Shown here piece after piece: positions 37,180 through 46,285 of a stretch of 64,000 nucleotides of DNA. The stretch covers positions 20,902-84,901 of the forward strand of contig JAFUVF010000053.1 in the NCBI GenBank assembly GCA_017483735.1, given 5' to 3'. Under the pieces are notes generated by a model, which did not search any database, was not told the origin of the DNA, and saw only the letters and a program-made list of their open reading frames with translations. The stretch's first letter is position 1, and each line of letters starts with the position of its first letter. The stretch is from Lachnospiraceae bacterium. GTDB lineage: Bacteria; Bacillota; Clostridia; Lachnospirales; Lachnospiraceae. A program made the position numbers and the translations under genes.

Positions 37180-37967
37180 ATGTGGAATTGCTGGTATCCG
37201 TAATGAATAAGGACATTGACAGGCTGATCCGTGACATGCATATGGAGACGGATGCAGTCATCATTGACCAGTGCGGCAATAACGGATACGAGGAAAGGCA
37301 GCAGGGGAACGCCCGCATACGGAAGTATTCCTGCGACGAAAGGGGTATAGGGAGGAGCAGGAATCGGGCTATCGACTATTCGGAGGGGGATATATGTGTT
37401 TTCTCTGATGAGGATATAGTGTATGAGCCCGGATATGAGGAAAAAATAGTACGGGAATTCAATGCTCTGCCCGATGCGGATTTCATTACCTTCAACATAG
37501 AGGTGGATGCGGACAGATTTACATACAGAAATACAGACAGACACAGGGTCAAGTGGTATAATTGCGCACGCTACGGCGCAGTGAGCTTCGCAGTGAGAGG
37601 AAATGTGCTCAGAAGCTCAGGCATACGCTTTTCCGAGCTTTTCGGAGGCGGAGCGAAATATTTAAACGGAGAGGACAGCATCTTTTTAAAGGAGATAATA
37701 GACAGGGGTTACAGGGTCTATGCGTCGCCGGTCACTATAGGCAGGGAAATAAACGGCTCGGAATCCAGCTGGTTTTCCGGGATAGACGAAAGATTCTACC
37801 ACGACAGGGGAGTGCTGTATGCAGTGCTTTACGGATTTTTCGCAAAGCCCTTTGGAATCAGATGGCTCGTCGTGGGAAAAAATGTGCGCACGGAGAATAT
37901 ATCCTTTTTGCAGGCATTTAAGTTTTTTTCGGAAGGCGTGAGAGAGGGGAGAAGACTTGGAAAGTAG
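37176..37967 (+). CDS. GT2-type glycosyltransferase
   Basis: 263 residues with a GT-A-like fold. ERGIGRSRNRAIDYSEGD followed by VFSDEDIVYEPGYEE carries the DxD-like metal site. GGGAKYLNGEDSIFLKEII is the usual acceptor-side acidic motif (GEDxxF). The N-terminus is shorter than in canonical family 2 enzymes, so the nucleotide-binding strand order is partly divergent. Its ATG overlaps the Wzz-like stop (ATGA). It is likely an intracellular enzyme of repeat-unit assembly. Confidence 0.8.
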   Translation: MNVELLVSVMNKDIDRLIRDMHMETDAVIIDQCGNNGYEERQQGNARIRKYSCDERGIGRSRNRAIDYSEGDICVFSDEDIVYEPGYEEKIVREFNALPDADFITFNIEVDADRFTYRNTDRHRVKWYNCARYGAVSFAVRGNVLRSSGIRFSELFGGGAKYLNGEDSIFLKEIIDRGYRVYASPVTIGREINGSESSWFSGIDERFYHDRGVLYAVLYGFFAKPFGIRWLVVGKNVRTENISFLQAFKFFSEGVREGRRLGK

Positions 37968-39171
37968 TGCTCTCGTATACATAATGCTTACGGTCATAAC
38001 CTGTATCTTCGCACTGTTTGCAGGCTCTCCGGCATTGGAGAAAAGAGCGTCCTTTGAAAATCCGCACAAGGGGTATCCCTCAAGACGTAGTGCCAGAAGT
38101 GCGGTGGCGGAATTTGCCATATTCTGCCTGCTCTTCGGTGTCAGTGCATGCCGTATCGCAGTGGGGAACGATTACTGGCCCTACAGATTTAATTTCAGGC
38201 TTATAGCACAGGAGAGGCATGTGTCCTCAGAGCTTGGATTTAATCTTATAGTACGGGGTATGCAGGGGCTTTTCGGCTATGACAATTATCTGCCGATATT
38301 TGCGCTGTTTTCATTTGTTACGGTGCTTTTGTTTACGCTCTCTCTGCACAGGCTTTCGACGGATTATGCGCTGTCGCTTTTTCTTCTCCTTGCGGGAGGA
38401 TATTATTTCAACAGCCTTAATTCCGTGCGTTACTATCTGGCGCTGGCGTTTGCGATGTTCGCCTTCGGCTATGTTCTGGACGGCGGATATGCTACGGGCT
38501 GCGGCGGATATAATGTGGACGCATATGTGAAATTCATATTATGGATATTTGTTGCGGCTATGTTCCACAAGTCGGTGCTTTTGGTAATACCTGTATATAT
38601 TGCAGCGAGACTTCTTTCCATAAAAAGGCTTCCGTGGCAGGCCTATTCAGGGCTTTTGCTCCTTGCGGCAGCAGGACTTTTGTCAGGAAGAGCCTTTATC
38701 CGGGAAGTGGTGTTTAAGATATATCCGTACTATAGAAATTCCTGGCAGGATTCGGGACGGATATCCTATGTGAATGTTTTGAGAACGCTTATGGTGTTCG
38801 GATTGTTCTTTATATATCTGCTTACGGAATACGTAAAACAGAAAGGAGAACATTCATGGCTTGCAGATGCATTGGGGAGACTGGAACTTGGCACCAGGGT
38901 ATATCTCTGGCTCAATGCCTTTTCGTTGGTGGCGCTTTTGGCGGGAAGCTTTATTCCGGAGTCCACAAGGATCGCATACTATATGATGGCGTTCCAGATA
39001 TTTCTGATACCTGAGCTTTTGATGCTTATAAAAAATAACAGCAGAAAGATATGGCTTGTGTGCTTTGTCGTGACAGCTGCGGTCTATGTGATATATTTTG
39101 CTTTTATGCTAAAGGGAATGTATGCGGTGGATGTGAGGCTTCTGCCGTATTTGAACTGGATATTTAACTAG
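37957..39171 (+). CDS. EpsG-family membrane protein (Wzy-type polymerase)
   Basis: 404-residue polytopic protein with about ten membrane segments. The motif ACRIAVGNDYWPYRFNF and later YYFNSLNSVRYYLALAF are typical of the EpsG family, in which Asp-Tyr-x-x-Tyr and Asn-x-x-Arg-Tyr patterns recur. Such proteins are thought to polymerise lipid-linked repeat units at the outer face of the membrane. The TTG start has GAGAGGGGAG upstream and overlaps the preceding gene by 11 bases. Confidence 0.88.
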   Translation: MESSALVYIMLTVITCIFALFAGSPALEKRASFENPHKGYPSRRSARSAVAEFAIFCLLFGVSACRIAVGNDYWPYRFNFRLIAQERHVSSELGFNLIVRGMQGLFGYDNYLPIFALFSFVTVLLFTLSLHRLSTDYALSLFLLLAGGYYFNSLNSVRYYLALAFAMFAFGYVLDGGYATGCGGYNVDAYVKFILWIFVAAMFHKSVLLVIPVYIAARLLSIKRLPWQAYSGLLLLAAAGLLSGRAFIREVVFKIYPYYRNSWQDSGRISYVNVLRTLMVFGLFFIYLLTEYVKQKGEHSWLADALGRLELGTRVYLWLNAFSLVALLAGSFIPESTRIAYYMMAFQIFLIPELLMLIKNNSRKIWLVCFVVTAAVYVIYFAFMLKGMYAVDVRLLPYLNWIFN

Positions 39172-39201
39172 AAATTTCAGTTAGAAGAGGAGAGTGATTT
39201 T

Positions 39202-40569
39202 ATGAAGGTTTTGTGGATATGTAACACTATGCTTCCCATAGTGGCAAGTGAGCTTGATGAGCCGGAATCAAACAAGGAGGGCTGGCTTTCGGGGCTCTGC
39301 GATACCATTCTGGCGAAGCATAACGAGAACAATATAGAGCTGCATGTGGCTTTCCCCGTGAGAAAGGAGCTTGCGGGCATGAGCGGAACCGTTGCCGTGG
39401 AGCCGGAGCTGCAGGCGGGAGGGACGCTAAATGACCATAATTTGCGGACTCTTTTCTATCACACCTTCTATGAGGATGTGATACATGCCGAGACCACTGA
39501 CGAGGGGCTTGAGGCAAGAATGCGGAATATTATTGAAGAGGTAAATCCTGACCTGATTCATTGCTTCGGAACGGAGTACGCACACACCTATGCGGCGGCA
39601 AAGTGTGCAAAGGACAGGAAAAGACTGATTATCGGCATGCAGGGGCTCTGCTCCGTCATAGCCAATGCATATATGGCGAATCTCCCCGTGGGGCTCTCAA
39701 AATCCTTTACCTTCAGAGATGTGGTAAAGCTGGATACACTAAAGCTCCAGCAGAAGAAGTATGTAATGAGAGGCATCCGGGAGAGGGCTGCGGTAAAGCT
39801 CGCCGGAAATATCATAGGAAGAACCGCATTTGACAGGTATTACGCCAAACAATGGAATGCGAAGGCAGGATATTACACTCTGAATGAGACCCTTAGAAGC
39901 TGCTTTTATGAGGGGGAATGGAACCCGGAGAACGCCGAGGCACACACTATCTTTGTTAGTCAGGGAGATTATCCCCTTAGAGGTCTGCACTACCTTCTGA
40001 TAGCCGCAGGACGGCTGAAGGATCATTATCCCGATATCCGCATCAGGGTCGGAGGGAACACTATAACAAGCTATGACAATGTGAAGGACAGGATAAAGCT
40101 GTCCACCTACGGAAAATATCTCCGCAGGCTTATCGCAGATCACAGGCTTACGGGGAGAGTGGAGTTTACAGGGATGCTTACCGCTGAGGAGATGAAGAGA
40201 GAATATTTGAGAGCCGGGCTTTTCATATGCTGCTCATCCAACGAAAATTCGCCTAATTCCCTGGGGGAAGCCATGATCTTGGGGGTTCCCTGCATAGCGG
40301 CGAATGTGGGCGGCGTTCCGTCAATATTTACAGACAAGGTGGACGGGATAAGCTACAAGGGCTATAAGGAAAATGACAGTTCGGTGGATCTTGATTATGT
40401 GGTAAATAATCTTGCGGAGGCGATCTGCAATATGTGGGATAATCCGGAGAAGCTTCCGGAATACTCGAAGAATGCCAGAAAGCATGCGATGAAAACTCAT
40501 GACAGAGCGAGAAATTATGAGAAGCTTATGGACATATATTCATTTGTAGTGGAGACAAATTCACAATGA
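39202..40569 (+). CDS. GT4-type glycosyltransferase
   Basis: 455-residue GT-B glycosyltransferase. The N-terminal domain starts MKVLWICNTMLPIVASELD and contains LIHCFGTEYAHTYAA. The C-terminal domain has the family 4 nucleotide-sugar motif LFICCSSNENSPNSLGEAMI with the conserved Glu pair and IAANVGGVPSIF. It probably acts inside the cell. AGAGGAGAG is a strong ribosome site. The last four bases overlap the next GT4 gene (ATGA). Confidence 0.9.
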   Translation: MKVLWICNTMLPIVASELDEPESNKEGWLSGLCDTILAKHNENNIELHVAFPVRKELAGMSGTVAVEPELQAGGTLNDHNLRTLFYHTFYEDVIHAETTDEGLEARMRNIIEEVNPDLIHCFGTEYAHTYAAAKCAKDRKRLIIGMQGLCSVIANAYMANLPVGLSKSFTFRDVVKLDTLKLQQKKYVMRGIRERAAVKLAGNIIGRTAFDRYYAKQWNAKAGYYTLNETLRSCFYEGEWNPENAEAHTIFVSQGDYPLRGLHYLLIAAGRLKDHYPDIRIRVGGNTITSYDNVKDRIKLSTYGKYLRRLIADHRLTGRVEFTGMLTAEEMKREYLRAGLFICCSSNENSPNSLGEAMILGVPCIAANVGGVPSIFTDKVDGISYKGYKENDSSVDLDYVVNNLAEAICNMWDNPEKLPEYSKNARKHAMKTHDRARNYEKLMDIYSFVVETNSQ

Positions 40570-41783
40570 AGCTGGTCTTTGTATCGAATTTCATAAATCA
40601 TCATCAGATACCTCTCGGAGACAGGCTATCCAGACTCTGCAGTGCGGAGGGCGGAAGCTATATCTTTATCCAGACGGAGAAAATGGATGAGGAGAGGCTT
40701 AGCATGGGCTGGGAGGTTTCAAAGCTTCCGGAATATGTAAGGCTGTTTGATGATGCTCCCGATGAATGCAGGAAGCTTATAATGGATGCTGACTGCGTCA
40801 TCTTCGGAGGAGTGGATGATGAGAGCTATATCGAGGAGCGCATAGCTGCAAACGGGCTGGTGCTCAGATATTCAGAGAGACTCTACAAGGAGGGGCAGTG
40901 GAAGGCAGTATCCCCCAGAGGGCTTATGAAAAAATATCACGACCATACTAGGCACAAGTCGAAGCCGGTATATCTGCTGTGCGCAGGGGCGTATGTCGCA
41001 AGCGACTATTCCATAGTCCGGGCATACAAGGACAAGATGTATGTTTGGGGATATTTTCCCGAAGTAAAAAAATATGATATTGATGAGCTTATGAAGGGGA
41101 AGCATAAAGAGATTCCCCACATTCTCTGGGCAGGAAGGTTTATAGACTGGAAGCACCCGGAGATGGCAGTAAGTCTTGCGGAATATTTAAAAAAGAAAAA
41201 TATTCCTTTTCATCTGGATATAGTCGGAGGCGGCGGGCTGGAAAATGCCTTAAGGGAGCTTGTGACGGAAAAGGAGCTGTCCGCATATGTCAGCTTTGAG
41301 GGGTATAAAACACCCGGGGAGGTTCGTGAATATATGGAGAACTCTGATATATTCATACACACCTCCGACAGAAAGGAAGGCTGGGGAGCGGTGCTCAATG
41401 AAGCCATGAACTCCGGCTGTGCGGTGGTTGCGGATCATATGATCGGGGCGGTGCCGTATCTTACCAGGCATAATTACAATGGGCTGATATATATGGATGG
41501 GAACAAGAATCAGTTCTATGCATTTGTGGAAAAGCTGTTAAAGGATGCAGCCTTAAGAGATCGCATGGGACGTGCGGCATACGAAACCATGGCGGATGAA
41601 TGGAATCCCGACAGCGCCTCCAAAAAGCTGTATGCGCTGATTAATGAGCTCCTTCAATCGGAGGAGGGCACGATAGAGGCTGTCAAGGAAGCAGAAAGCG
41701 GCGGAAGAAAGATCCCCTGTGACAGGGAATTCCCAACGGATGAAGGCCGTATGTACCAGAAGCTCATCAGGGAAGGAATGTAA
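40566..41783 (+). CDS. GT4-type glycosyltransferase
   Basis: 405-residue GT-B enzyme with the family 4 C-terminal domain: LWAGRFIDWKHPEMAVSLAE, then FIHTSDRKEGWGAVLNEAMN with the EGWG-x5-E pattern that contacts the nucleotide sugar. The N-terminal acceptor domain is divergent. A 40-residue hydrophilic C-terminal extension (from about 365) is rich in Glu and Gly. The start overlaps the previous GT4 gene and the stop lies six bases before the next, so translation is coupled. Confidence 0.88.
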   Translation: MKLVFVSNFINHHQIPLGDRLSRLCSAEGGSYIFIQTEKMDEERLSMGWEVSKLPEYVRLFDDAPDECRKLIMDADCVIFGGVDDESYIEERIAANGLVLRYSERLYKEGQWKAVSPRGLMKKYHDHTRHKSKPVYLLCAGAYVASDYSIVRAYKDKMYVWGYFPEVKKYDIDELMKGKHKEIPHILWAGRFIDWKHPEMAVSLAEYLKKKNIPFHLDIVGGGGLENALRELVTEKELSAYVSFEGYKTPGEVREYMENSDIFIHTSDRKEGWGAVLNEAMNSGCAVVADHMIGAVPYLTRHNYNGLIYMDGNKNQFYAFVEKLLKDAALRDRMGRAAYETMADEWNPDSASKKLYALINELLQSEEGTIEAVKEAESGGRKIPCDREFPTDEGRMYQKLIREGM

Positions 41784-41789
41784 TATATT

Positions 41790-42794
41790 ATGGAAAAACG
41801 TCCCCTTATATCGGTCATCATTCCCATATACAATGCGGAGGATACCATAGAGAAATGCGTGCGTTCCGTGCTTTCACAGACCTACCGGGAGCTGGAGATA
41901 ATACTTGTGGATGACGGCTCTCTGGATTCCTCGGGAGAGATAATAGACAGACTCGCCGCACAGGCGCCGAGGATAGTGGTGCGCCATACGGAGAACGGAG
42001 GCTCCAGCCGTGCGAGAAATGTGGGCATATCCATGGCGCACGGTCTGTATCTCGGATTTGTGGACAGCGACGATTATATAGCCGAGGATATGTATGCGAA
42101 GCTCTATGAAGCCATAGAGGACAATGATATATCCCAGGCAGGAAGGGACGAGATCGCTTCAGACGGAACAAGGCTTCCGGATATCTGCAAGCCTCCGGAG
42201 GAGAAGGCATTTCTTCCCTCAGCTGAATTTATGAGGGAGATTTTGATGCACAGAGGCGACTGCTCAATGTGTACGAAGCTAATAAAAAGGGAGCTCTTAG
42301 ACAGGGTATACAGGGAGACCGGGGAATATTTTCCGCAGGGACGTCTCAACGAGGATTTCCATATTTTTATACGGATGCTGCCACGAACCAAGGGGGTGGT
42401 ATGCCTGCCGGAGCAGCTGTATCATGTGTATTACAAGGCTGAGAGCAATTCGAGAAGGAAGGATAAGAACGAATTCCCAAGAGTGTTTGCGGATTGTGTG
42501 GACAATGCGGATATGGCGGCGGAAATCGTAAAGGAAAACTATCCGCACCTTAAAGGGGTTGCCTTCAGATTCGGCGTGTTCCAGAGGCTGGAATATCTTC
42601 TGCACATTCCGGTTATGATGATGACAAAGGACAATGCGGAATACCGGAATATAGTCAGATGGATGAGAAGACGGCTTTTTTTGTCAGTCGTAAATCCCTA
42701 CCTTACTGTGAAAAACAAGCTGTACCACCTGCTTTTTGCCATTGCCCCCGCAGGCATAAGGAAGCTTCACAGACGTGTAAAAGGGCTTGCATAG
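41790..42794 (+). CDS. GT2 glycosyltransferase
   Basis: 334-residue family 2 enzyme. The N-terminus LISVIIPIYNAEDTIEKCV and LSQTYRELEIILVDDGSLD are textbook, and the DxD motif is in LGFVDSDDYIAEDM. RLNEDFHIFIRML is the acceptor-side acid motif. The C-terminal 60 residues are basic and partly hydrophobic, suggesting membrane association. The last eight bases overlap the -35 region of the next gene's promoter. Confidence 0.92.
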   Translation: MEKRPLISVIIPIYNAEDTIEKCVRSVLSQTYRELEIILVDDGSLDSSGEIIDRLAAQAPRIVVRHTENGGSSRARNVGISMAHGLYLGFVDSDDYIAEDMYAKLYEAIEDNDISQAGRDEIASDGTRLPDICKPPEEKAFLPSAEFMREILMHRGDCSMCTKLIKRELLDRVYRETGEYFPQGRLNEDFHIFIRMLPRTKGVVCLPEQLYHVYYKAESNSRRKDKNEFPRVFADCVDNADMAAEIVKENYPHLKGVAFRFGVFQRLEYLLHIPVMMMTKDNAEYRNIVRWMRRRLFLSVVNPYLTVKNKLYHLLFAIAPAGIRKLHRRVKGLA

Positions 42795-42815
42795 AAATAG
42801 CAATGCTGATATAAT
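42787..42815 (+). promoter_or_regulatory. Promoter of the CapD-like gene, predicted leaderless
   Basis: TTGCAT (42787-42792), a 17-base spacer and consensus TATAAT (42810-42815). The ATG at 42826 is about four bases after the expected +1, and no ribosome site fits. Confidence 0.6.
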
Positions 42816-42825
42816 TCAATGGATT

Positions 42826-44715
42826 ATGGACAGGTTTAAAAGCAAGATAGATCAGATATCACATATACGCCTTATCAGAATAATTGCCTTAGTCATTCTC
42901 GACATAATGGCTATAGTTTTTGTCGCCGCTTTTTCGCTGTATGCCAGATTCGACTTCAGTCTTGACACCCTGAACAGTACGTACAGACAATATTTCGATG
43001 TCTACGAGAAAATACTTCCCTTCATTATCATAGAAACGCTTTTGTGCTTTGTGGTCTTCAATCTCTACAACAGCGTGTGGAGATATGCAAGCTCCAATGA
43101 GCTGGTAAAGATAGTCTTTGCCTGCAGCACCTCTGCAGCTGTACAGTGCATATTCTGTATAGCTTCGGGGAACACTATGCCGAGAAGCTATTATCTTCTT
43201 TACTGGTTCTTTCTGATGCTTGCCATTACCTCGATACGCTTCGGCTACAGGATACTGAGAATATTGAATTTGAGAAGGCACAGCTTCGCTGACAGGAATG
43301 TGCTTACGAATGTGATGATAGTGGGTGCCGGCGCAGCCGCAAATGTTATATTAAAGGAGATAGAGAACAGCACCTATCTGAATCTGAGGGCGGTATGCCT
43401 CGTGGATGACGATCCCGGCTGCCATGGGAAATTCTTGAGAGGAGTACCCATTGTGGGTGGCAGGGAAGCGATTTCCGATGCCGTGGGCAAATACGGCGTG
43501 GATGAGATTATCTTTGCAATCCCCTCGGCCTCCGCACAGACCAGAAAGGAGCTTTTGGAGATATGCAAGGAGACAGGCTGCAAGCTCCGCACGCTTCCCG
43601 GTATGTACCAGCTTATCAACGGAGATGTTTCCATAGCAAAGCTTAAAGAGGTGGAGATAGAGGATCTGCTTGGCAGGGAACCTGTGGAGATCAATACGGA
43701 GGAGATATTGGAATACCTAGGCTCCAAGGTAATAATGGTCACAGGCGGAGGCGGTTCCATAGGAAGTGAGCTGTGCAGACAGATTGCGGCTCACAACCCG
43801 AAGCAGCTCATAATCGTGGATATATATGAGAACAATGCCTACGAGATACAGCAGGAGCTTATCAGAAGATATCCAAAGCTCAACCTCAAGGTGCTCATTG
43901 CCTCCGTCAGAAATACCAACCGCATGAATGATATCTTTGAAAAATACAGACCCGATATCGTCTATCATGCCGCAGCGCATAAGCATGTGCCACTTATGGA
44001 GGACAGTCCCTGCGAGGCAATCAAAAATAATGTGATGGGTACCTACAAGACCGCATTGGCAGCGGATAAATATGGCGTTCAGAAATTCGTGCTGATATCC
44101 ACGGACAAGGCGGTTAATCCCACGAACATAATGGGAGCCAGCAAGCGCCTCTGCGAGATGGTAATACAGACGCTGAACAAGCGCTCAAAGACCAATTTTG
44201 TGGCGGTACGCTTCGGAAACGTCCTCGGGAGCAACGGCTCTGTGATACCCCTCTTTAAGAAGCAGATAGAGGAGGGCGGTCCCGTAACCGTAACGGATCC
44301 CAATATCATAAGATATTTTATGACCATACCCGAGGCAGTATCCCTGATACTGCAGGCGGGAGCATATGCGAAGGGCGGCGAGATATTCGTGCTGGATATG
44401 GGAGAGCCTGTAAGGATTGCTGACCTTGCGGAGAATCTCATCAAGCTCTCGGGCTACAGACCGGGCGAGGATATAGAGATAAAATTTACCGGACTGCGTC
44501 CCGGAGAGAAGATGTACGAGGAGCTTCTAATGAACGAGGAGGGGCTTAAAAAGACCGCCAACAAAATGATATATATAGGCAAGCCGATAGAACTGGATGA
44601 GACAAGCTTTTTGGACCATTTGAAGGAGCTTATGGCGGATGCGAAGGCTGAGGACAACGAGGGCATAAGGGAAAAGGTGTCAAAGCTTGTGACTACATAT
44701 AATTATGCAAAATAA
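42826..44715 (+). CDS. CapD/FlaA1-like membrane nucleotide-sugar 4,6-dehydratase
   Basis: 629 residues. Four N-terminal membrane segments (about 15-130) precede a first Rossmann domain (MIVGAGAAANVILKEIE, about 167). A second, catalytic short-chain dehydrogenase domain follows: MVTGGGGSIGSELCRQI near 305, then LISTDKAVNPTNIMGASKR with Ser-Thr-Asp-Lys in place of the usual Ser-Tyr-Lys. This matches the PglF/WbpM/CapD class that makes UDP-4-keto-6-deoxy-GlcNAc, precursor of sugars such as bacillosamine or fucosamine. No partner aminotransferase is in the window. The start at 42826 follows the promoter. A TTG at 42787 would lie in the -35 box. Confidence 0.92.
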   Translation: MDRFKSKIDQISHIRLIRIIALVILDIMAIVFVAAFSLYARFDFSLDTLNSTYRQYFDVYEKILPFIIIETLLCFVVFNLYNSVWRYASSNELVKIVFACSTSAAVQCIFCIASGNTMPRSYYLLYWFFLMLAITSIRFGYRILRILNLRRHSFADRNVLTNVMIVGAGAAANVILKEIENSTYLNLRAVCLVDDDPGCHGKFLRGVPIVGGREAISDAVGKYGVDEIIFAIPSASAQTRKELLEICKETGCKLRTLPGMYQLINGDVSIAKLKEVEIEDLLGREPVEINTEEILEYLGSKVIMVTGGGGSIGSELCRQIAAHNPKQLIIVDIYENNAYEIQQELIRRYPKLNLKVLIASVRNTNRMNDIFEKYRPDIVYHAAAHKHVPLMEDSPCEAIKNNVMGTYKTALAADKYGVQKFVLISTDKAVNPTNIMGASKRLCEMVIQTLNKRSKTNFVAVRFGNVLGSNGSVIPLFKKQIEEGGPVTVTDPNIIRYFMTIPEAVSLILQAGAYAKGGEIFVLDMGEPVRIADLAENLIKLSGYRPGEDIEIKFTGLRPGEKMYEELLMNEEGLKKTANKMIYIGKPIELDETSFLDHLKELMADAKAEDNEGIREKVSKLVTTYNYAK

Positions 44716-44737
44716 GGTAATGGTGAAAGGATAAGAA

Positions 44738-46186
44738 ATGGAAGAGATAGAGATCAATTTAAAAAGCCTGCTGTTTTATGTGCTGAATCATTGGATAAGC
44801 ATAGCTGCCGCCATGATAATATGCGGAGTGCTGGCGGGAGGCTACAGCTACTATAATGCGGACAAGGCTGCAAGGCAGCAGCAGGCGGCTGCAGAGAATG
44901 TGGCTAAGGAGACCAAAGAGGATAAGGAGGTCGAGCTTGAAACGCTTAAGGAGAAGCTGTCTGACAGCGAGATAGCTATGGCGGACAGTATATTTGAGTA
45001 TGAAAAGGAGTATGCGGAATATGTCATAAGAATGGAAAAATCTGCGCTCCTAAGCCTTGATCCATACGAGGTAAGCACCACGGATATCAGTTTTTTCATA
45101 AAGGCGGAGAATATTGATGATGCGAAAAATATAAAGGCAGTATACAAGAATCTAATAGGAGGAACGGAGCTTAGGAAATATATCTCAGACGCAGGCGGAA
45201 TCGCTGCAGACGAGGCAGGAGAGCTGGTTTCCCTGAAAAATTCTTCGTCGGGCGGAGAGACCGACGAGGGCGACAGCGTGTTGGAGATATTGATCTATGC
45301 AGGATCGGAGGAACAGGGAAAGAAGCTGTCCACTGCCGTCAAGGATTTTTTGAGGGCAAAGGAAAAAGAGCTTCAGGATAAGGCGGGTGTCCATGAGCTT
45401 ATCCTTACCTCGGAGGCAATGACAACAGGCTACAGCGCTGCCGTGGCAAATTCCATAAATAGTGCGAGAGGCACTATGATCAGTCTGGCAAATACTGTGA
45501 CCAGCTATAAGAAAAGCTATTTTACGGATGATATAAAGGCGTACTACGATAAAAGGCTGGCAATGGAGAGCGGAGCCGTTGAAGCAGGAGAGGAAAAGAC
45601 GGAGGCTGCAGGCACGACGGAAACTGCTGCAGTAAAGGCATCAGTCAGCCCCAAGTATATTCTCATAGGTATTGTTGCGGGGGCATTCCTGATGGCCTGT
45701 CTGTGGGCATTTATCTATATCGTGTCCAACAAGCTGGATGAGGATGATGACCTCGGATATCTGTACAAGATACCGGATCTCGGACATATACCCGCAGGCA
45801 CCGGCAGGGGGCTGTTGTTTAAACTCAGAAACATCGGGAAAAGACGATTTGAGACTGATGAGGCTATACGCCTTGCAGCGGTAGGCGTGAAGATGGCTGC
45901 AAAGAGAGCCGGAGCGGATTCCATAGTCCTCATAGGCTGCAACCTAAAGAACGGGACTCTGGAGCTTGCGGAGAAGATAAAGGAGGAGGCCTCCGGCGAA
46001 GGGCTGAACATAGAGATAATAGACAATATTCTCTATGATGCGGAAAATCTCGAAAAAATATATGATAAAAAGGGTGCTGTGATACTTGAAAAGGCGCAGT
46101 CCACTCTGCGTATGGAAATCTTTAAGGAGCTGGATATATTAAATCGTCAGGAAATAAAGGTTCTCGGAGGGATAGTGCAGGAGTAG
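44738..46186 (+). CDS. Wzz-like protein fused to a P-loop-less BY-kinase-like domain
   Basis: 482 residues. Membrane segments at about 14-36 and 307-330 enclose a large extracytoplasmic domain with a charged coiled coil (about 45-100). This is the Wzz/CapA co-polymerase layout. The cytoplasmic C-terminal domain (about 340-482) follows the BY-kinase order: RLAAVGVKMAAKRAGADSIV, then LIGCNLKNGTLELAEKI where an active enzyme has a Gly-Lys-Ser/Thr loop, then KGAVILEKAQSTLRMEIFKE and VLGGIVQE. The Walker A Lys is absent and no Tyr cluster ends the protein. I infer a catalytically dead kinase-like regulator of chain length or export. AAAGGATAAG precedes the ATG. Confidence 0.78.
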   Translation: MEEIEINLKSLLFYVLNHWISIAAAMIICGVLAGGYSYYNADKAARQQQAAAENVAKETKEDKEVELETLKEKLSDSEIAMADSIFEYEKEYAEYVIRMEKSALLSLDPYEVSTTDISFFIKAENIDDAKNIKAVYKNLIGGTELRKYISDAGGIAADEAGELVSLKNSSSGGETDEGDSVLEILIYAGSEEQGKKLSTAVKDFLRAKEKELQDKAGVHELILTSEAMTTGYSAAVANSINSARGTMISLANTVTSYKKSYFTDDIKAYYDKRLAMESGAVEAGEEKTEAAGTTETAAVKASVSPKYILIGIVAGAFLMACLWAFIYIVSNKLDEDDDLGYLYKIPDLGHIPAGTGRGLLFKLRNIGKRRFETDEAIRLAAVGVKMAAKRAGADSIVLIGCNLKNGTLELAEKIKEEASGEGLNIEIIDNILYDAENLEKIYDKKGAVILEKAQSTLRMEIFKELDILNRQEIKVLGGIVQE

Positions 46187-46210
46187 GCACGTCAATGTGC
46201 CTGTTCCTGC
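46177..46210 (+). terminator. Hairpin at the end of the polysaccharide cluster
   Basis: GCAGGA-GT-AGGCAC, a 6-base loop, then GTGCCT-GT-TCCTGC. This gives two 6-base-pair stems separated by a GT/GT internal loop, with the left arm overlapping the stop codon. Only a loose T-rich stretch follows, so it could also protect the mRNA 3' end. Confidence 0.6.
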
Positions 46211-46249
46211 GCTTTATAAAAACTTTATTAAATATTCCTACAATTTTCT

Positions 46250-46278
46250 CTGACTATCTATCTTCATTATGCTATACT
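46250..46278 (+). promoter_or_regulatory. Histidine kinase promoter, predicted leaderless
   Basis: CTGACT (46250-46255), a 17-base spacer and TATACT (46273-46278). The expected +1 is about 46285, one base before the ATG at 46286. No Shine-Dalgarno sequence is visible. Confidence 0.55.
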
Positions 46279-46285
46279 CTATAGT

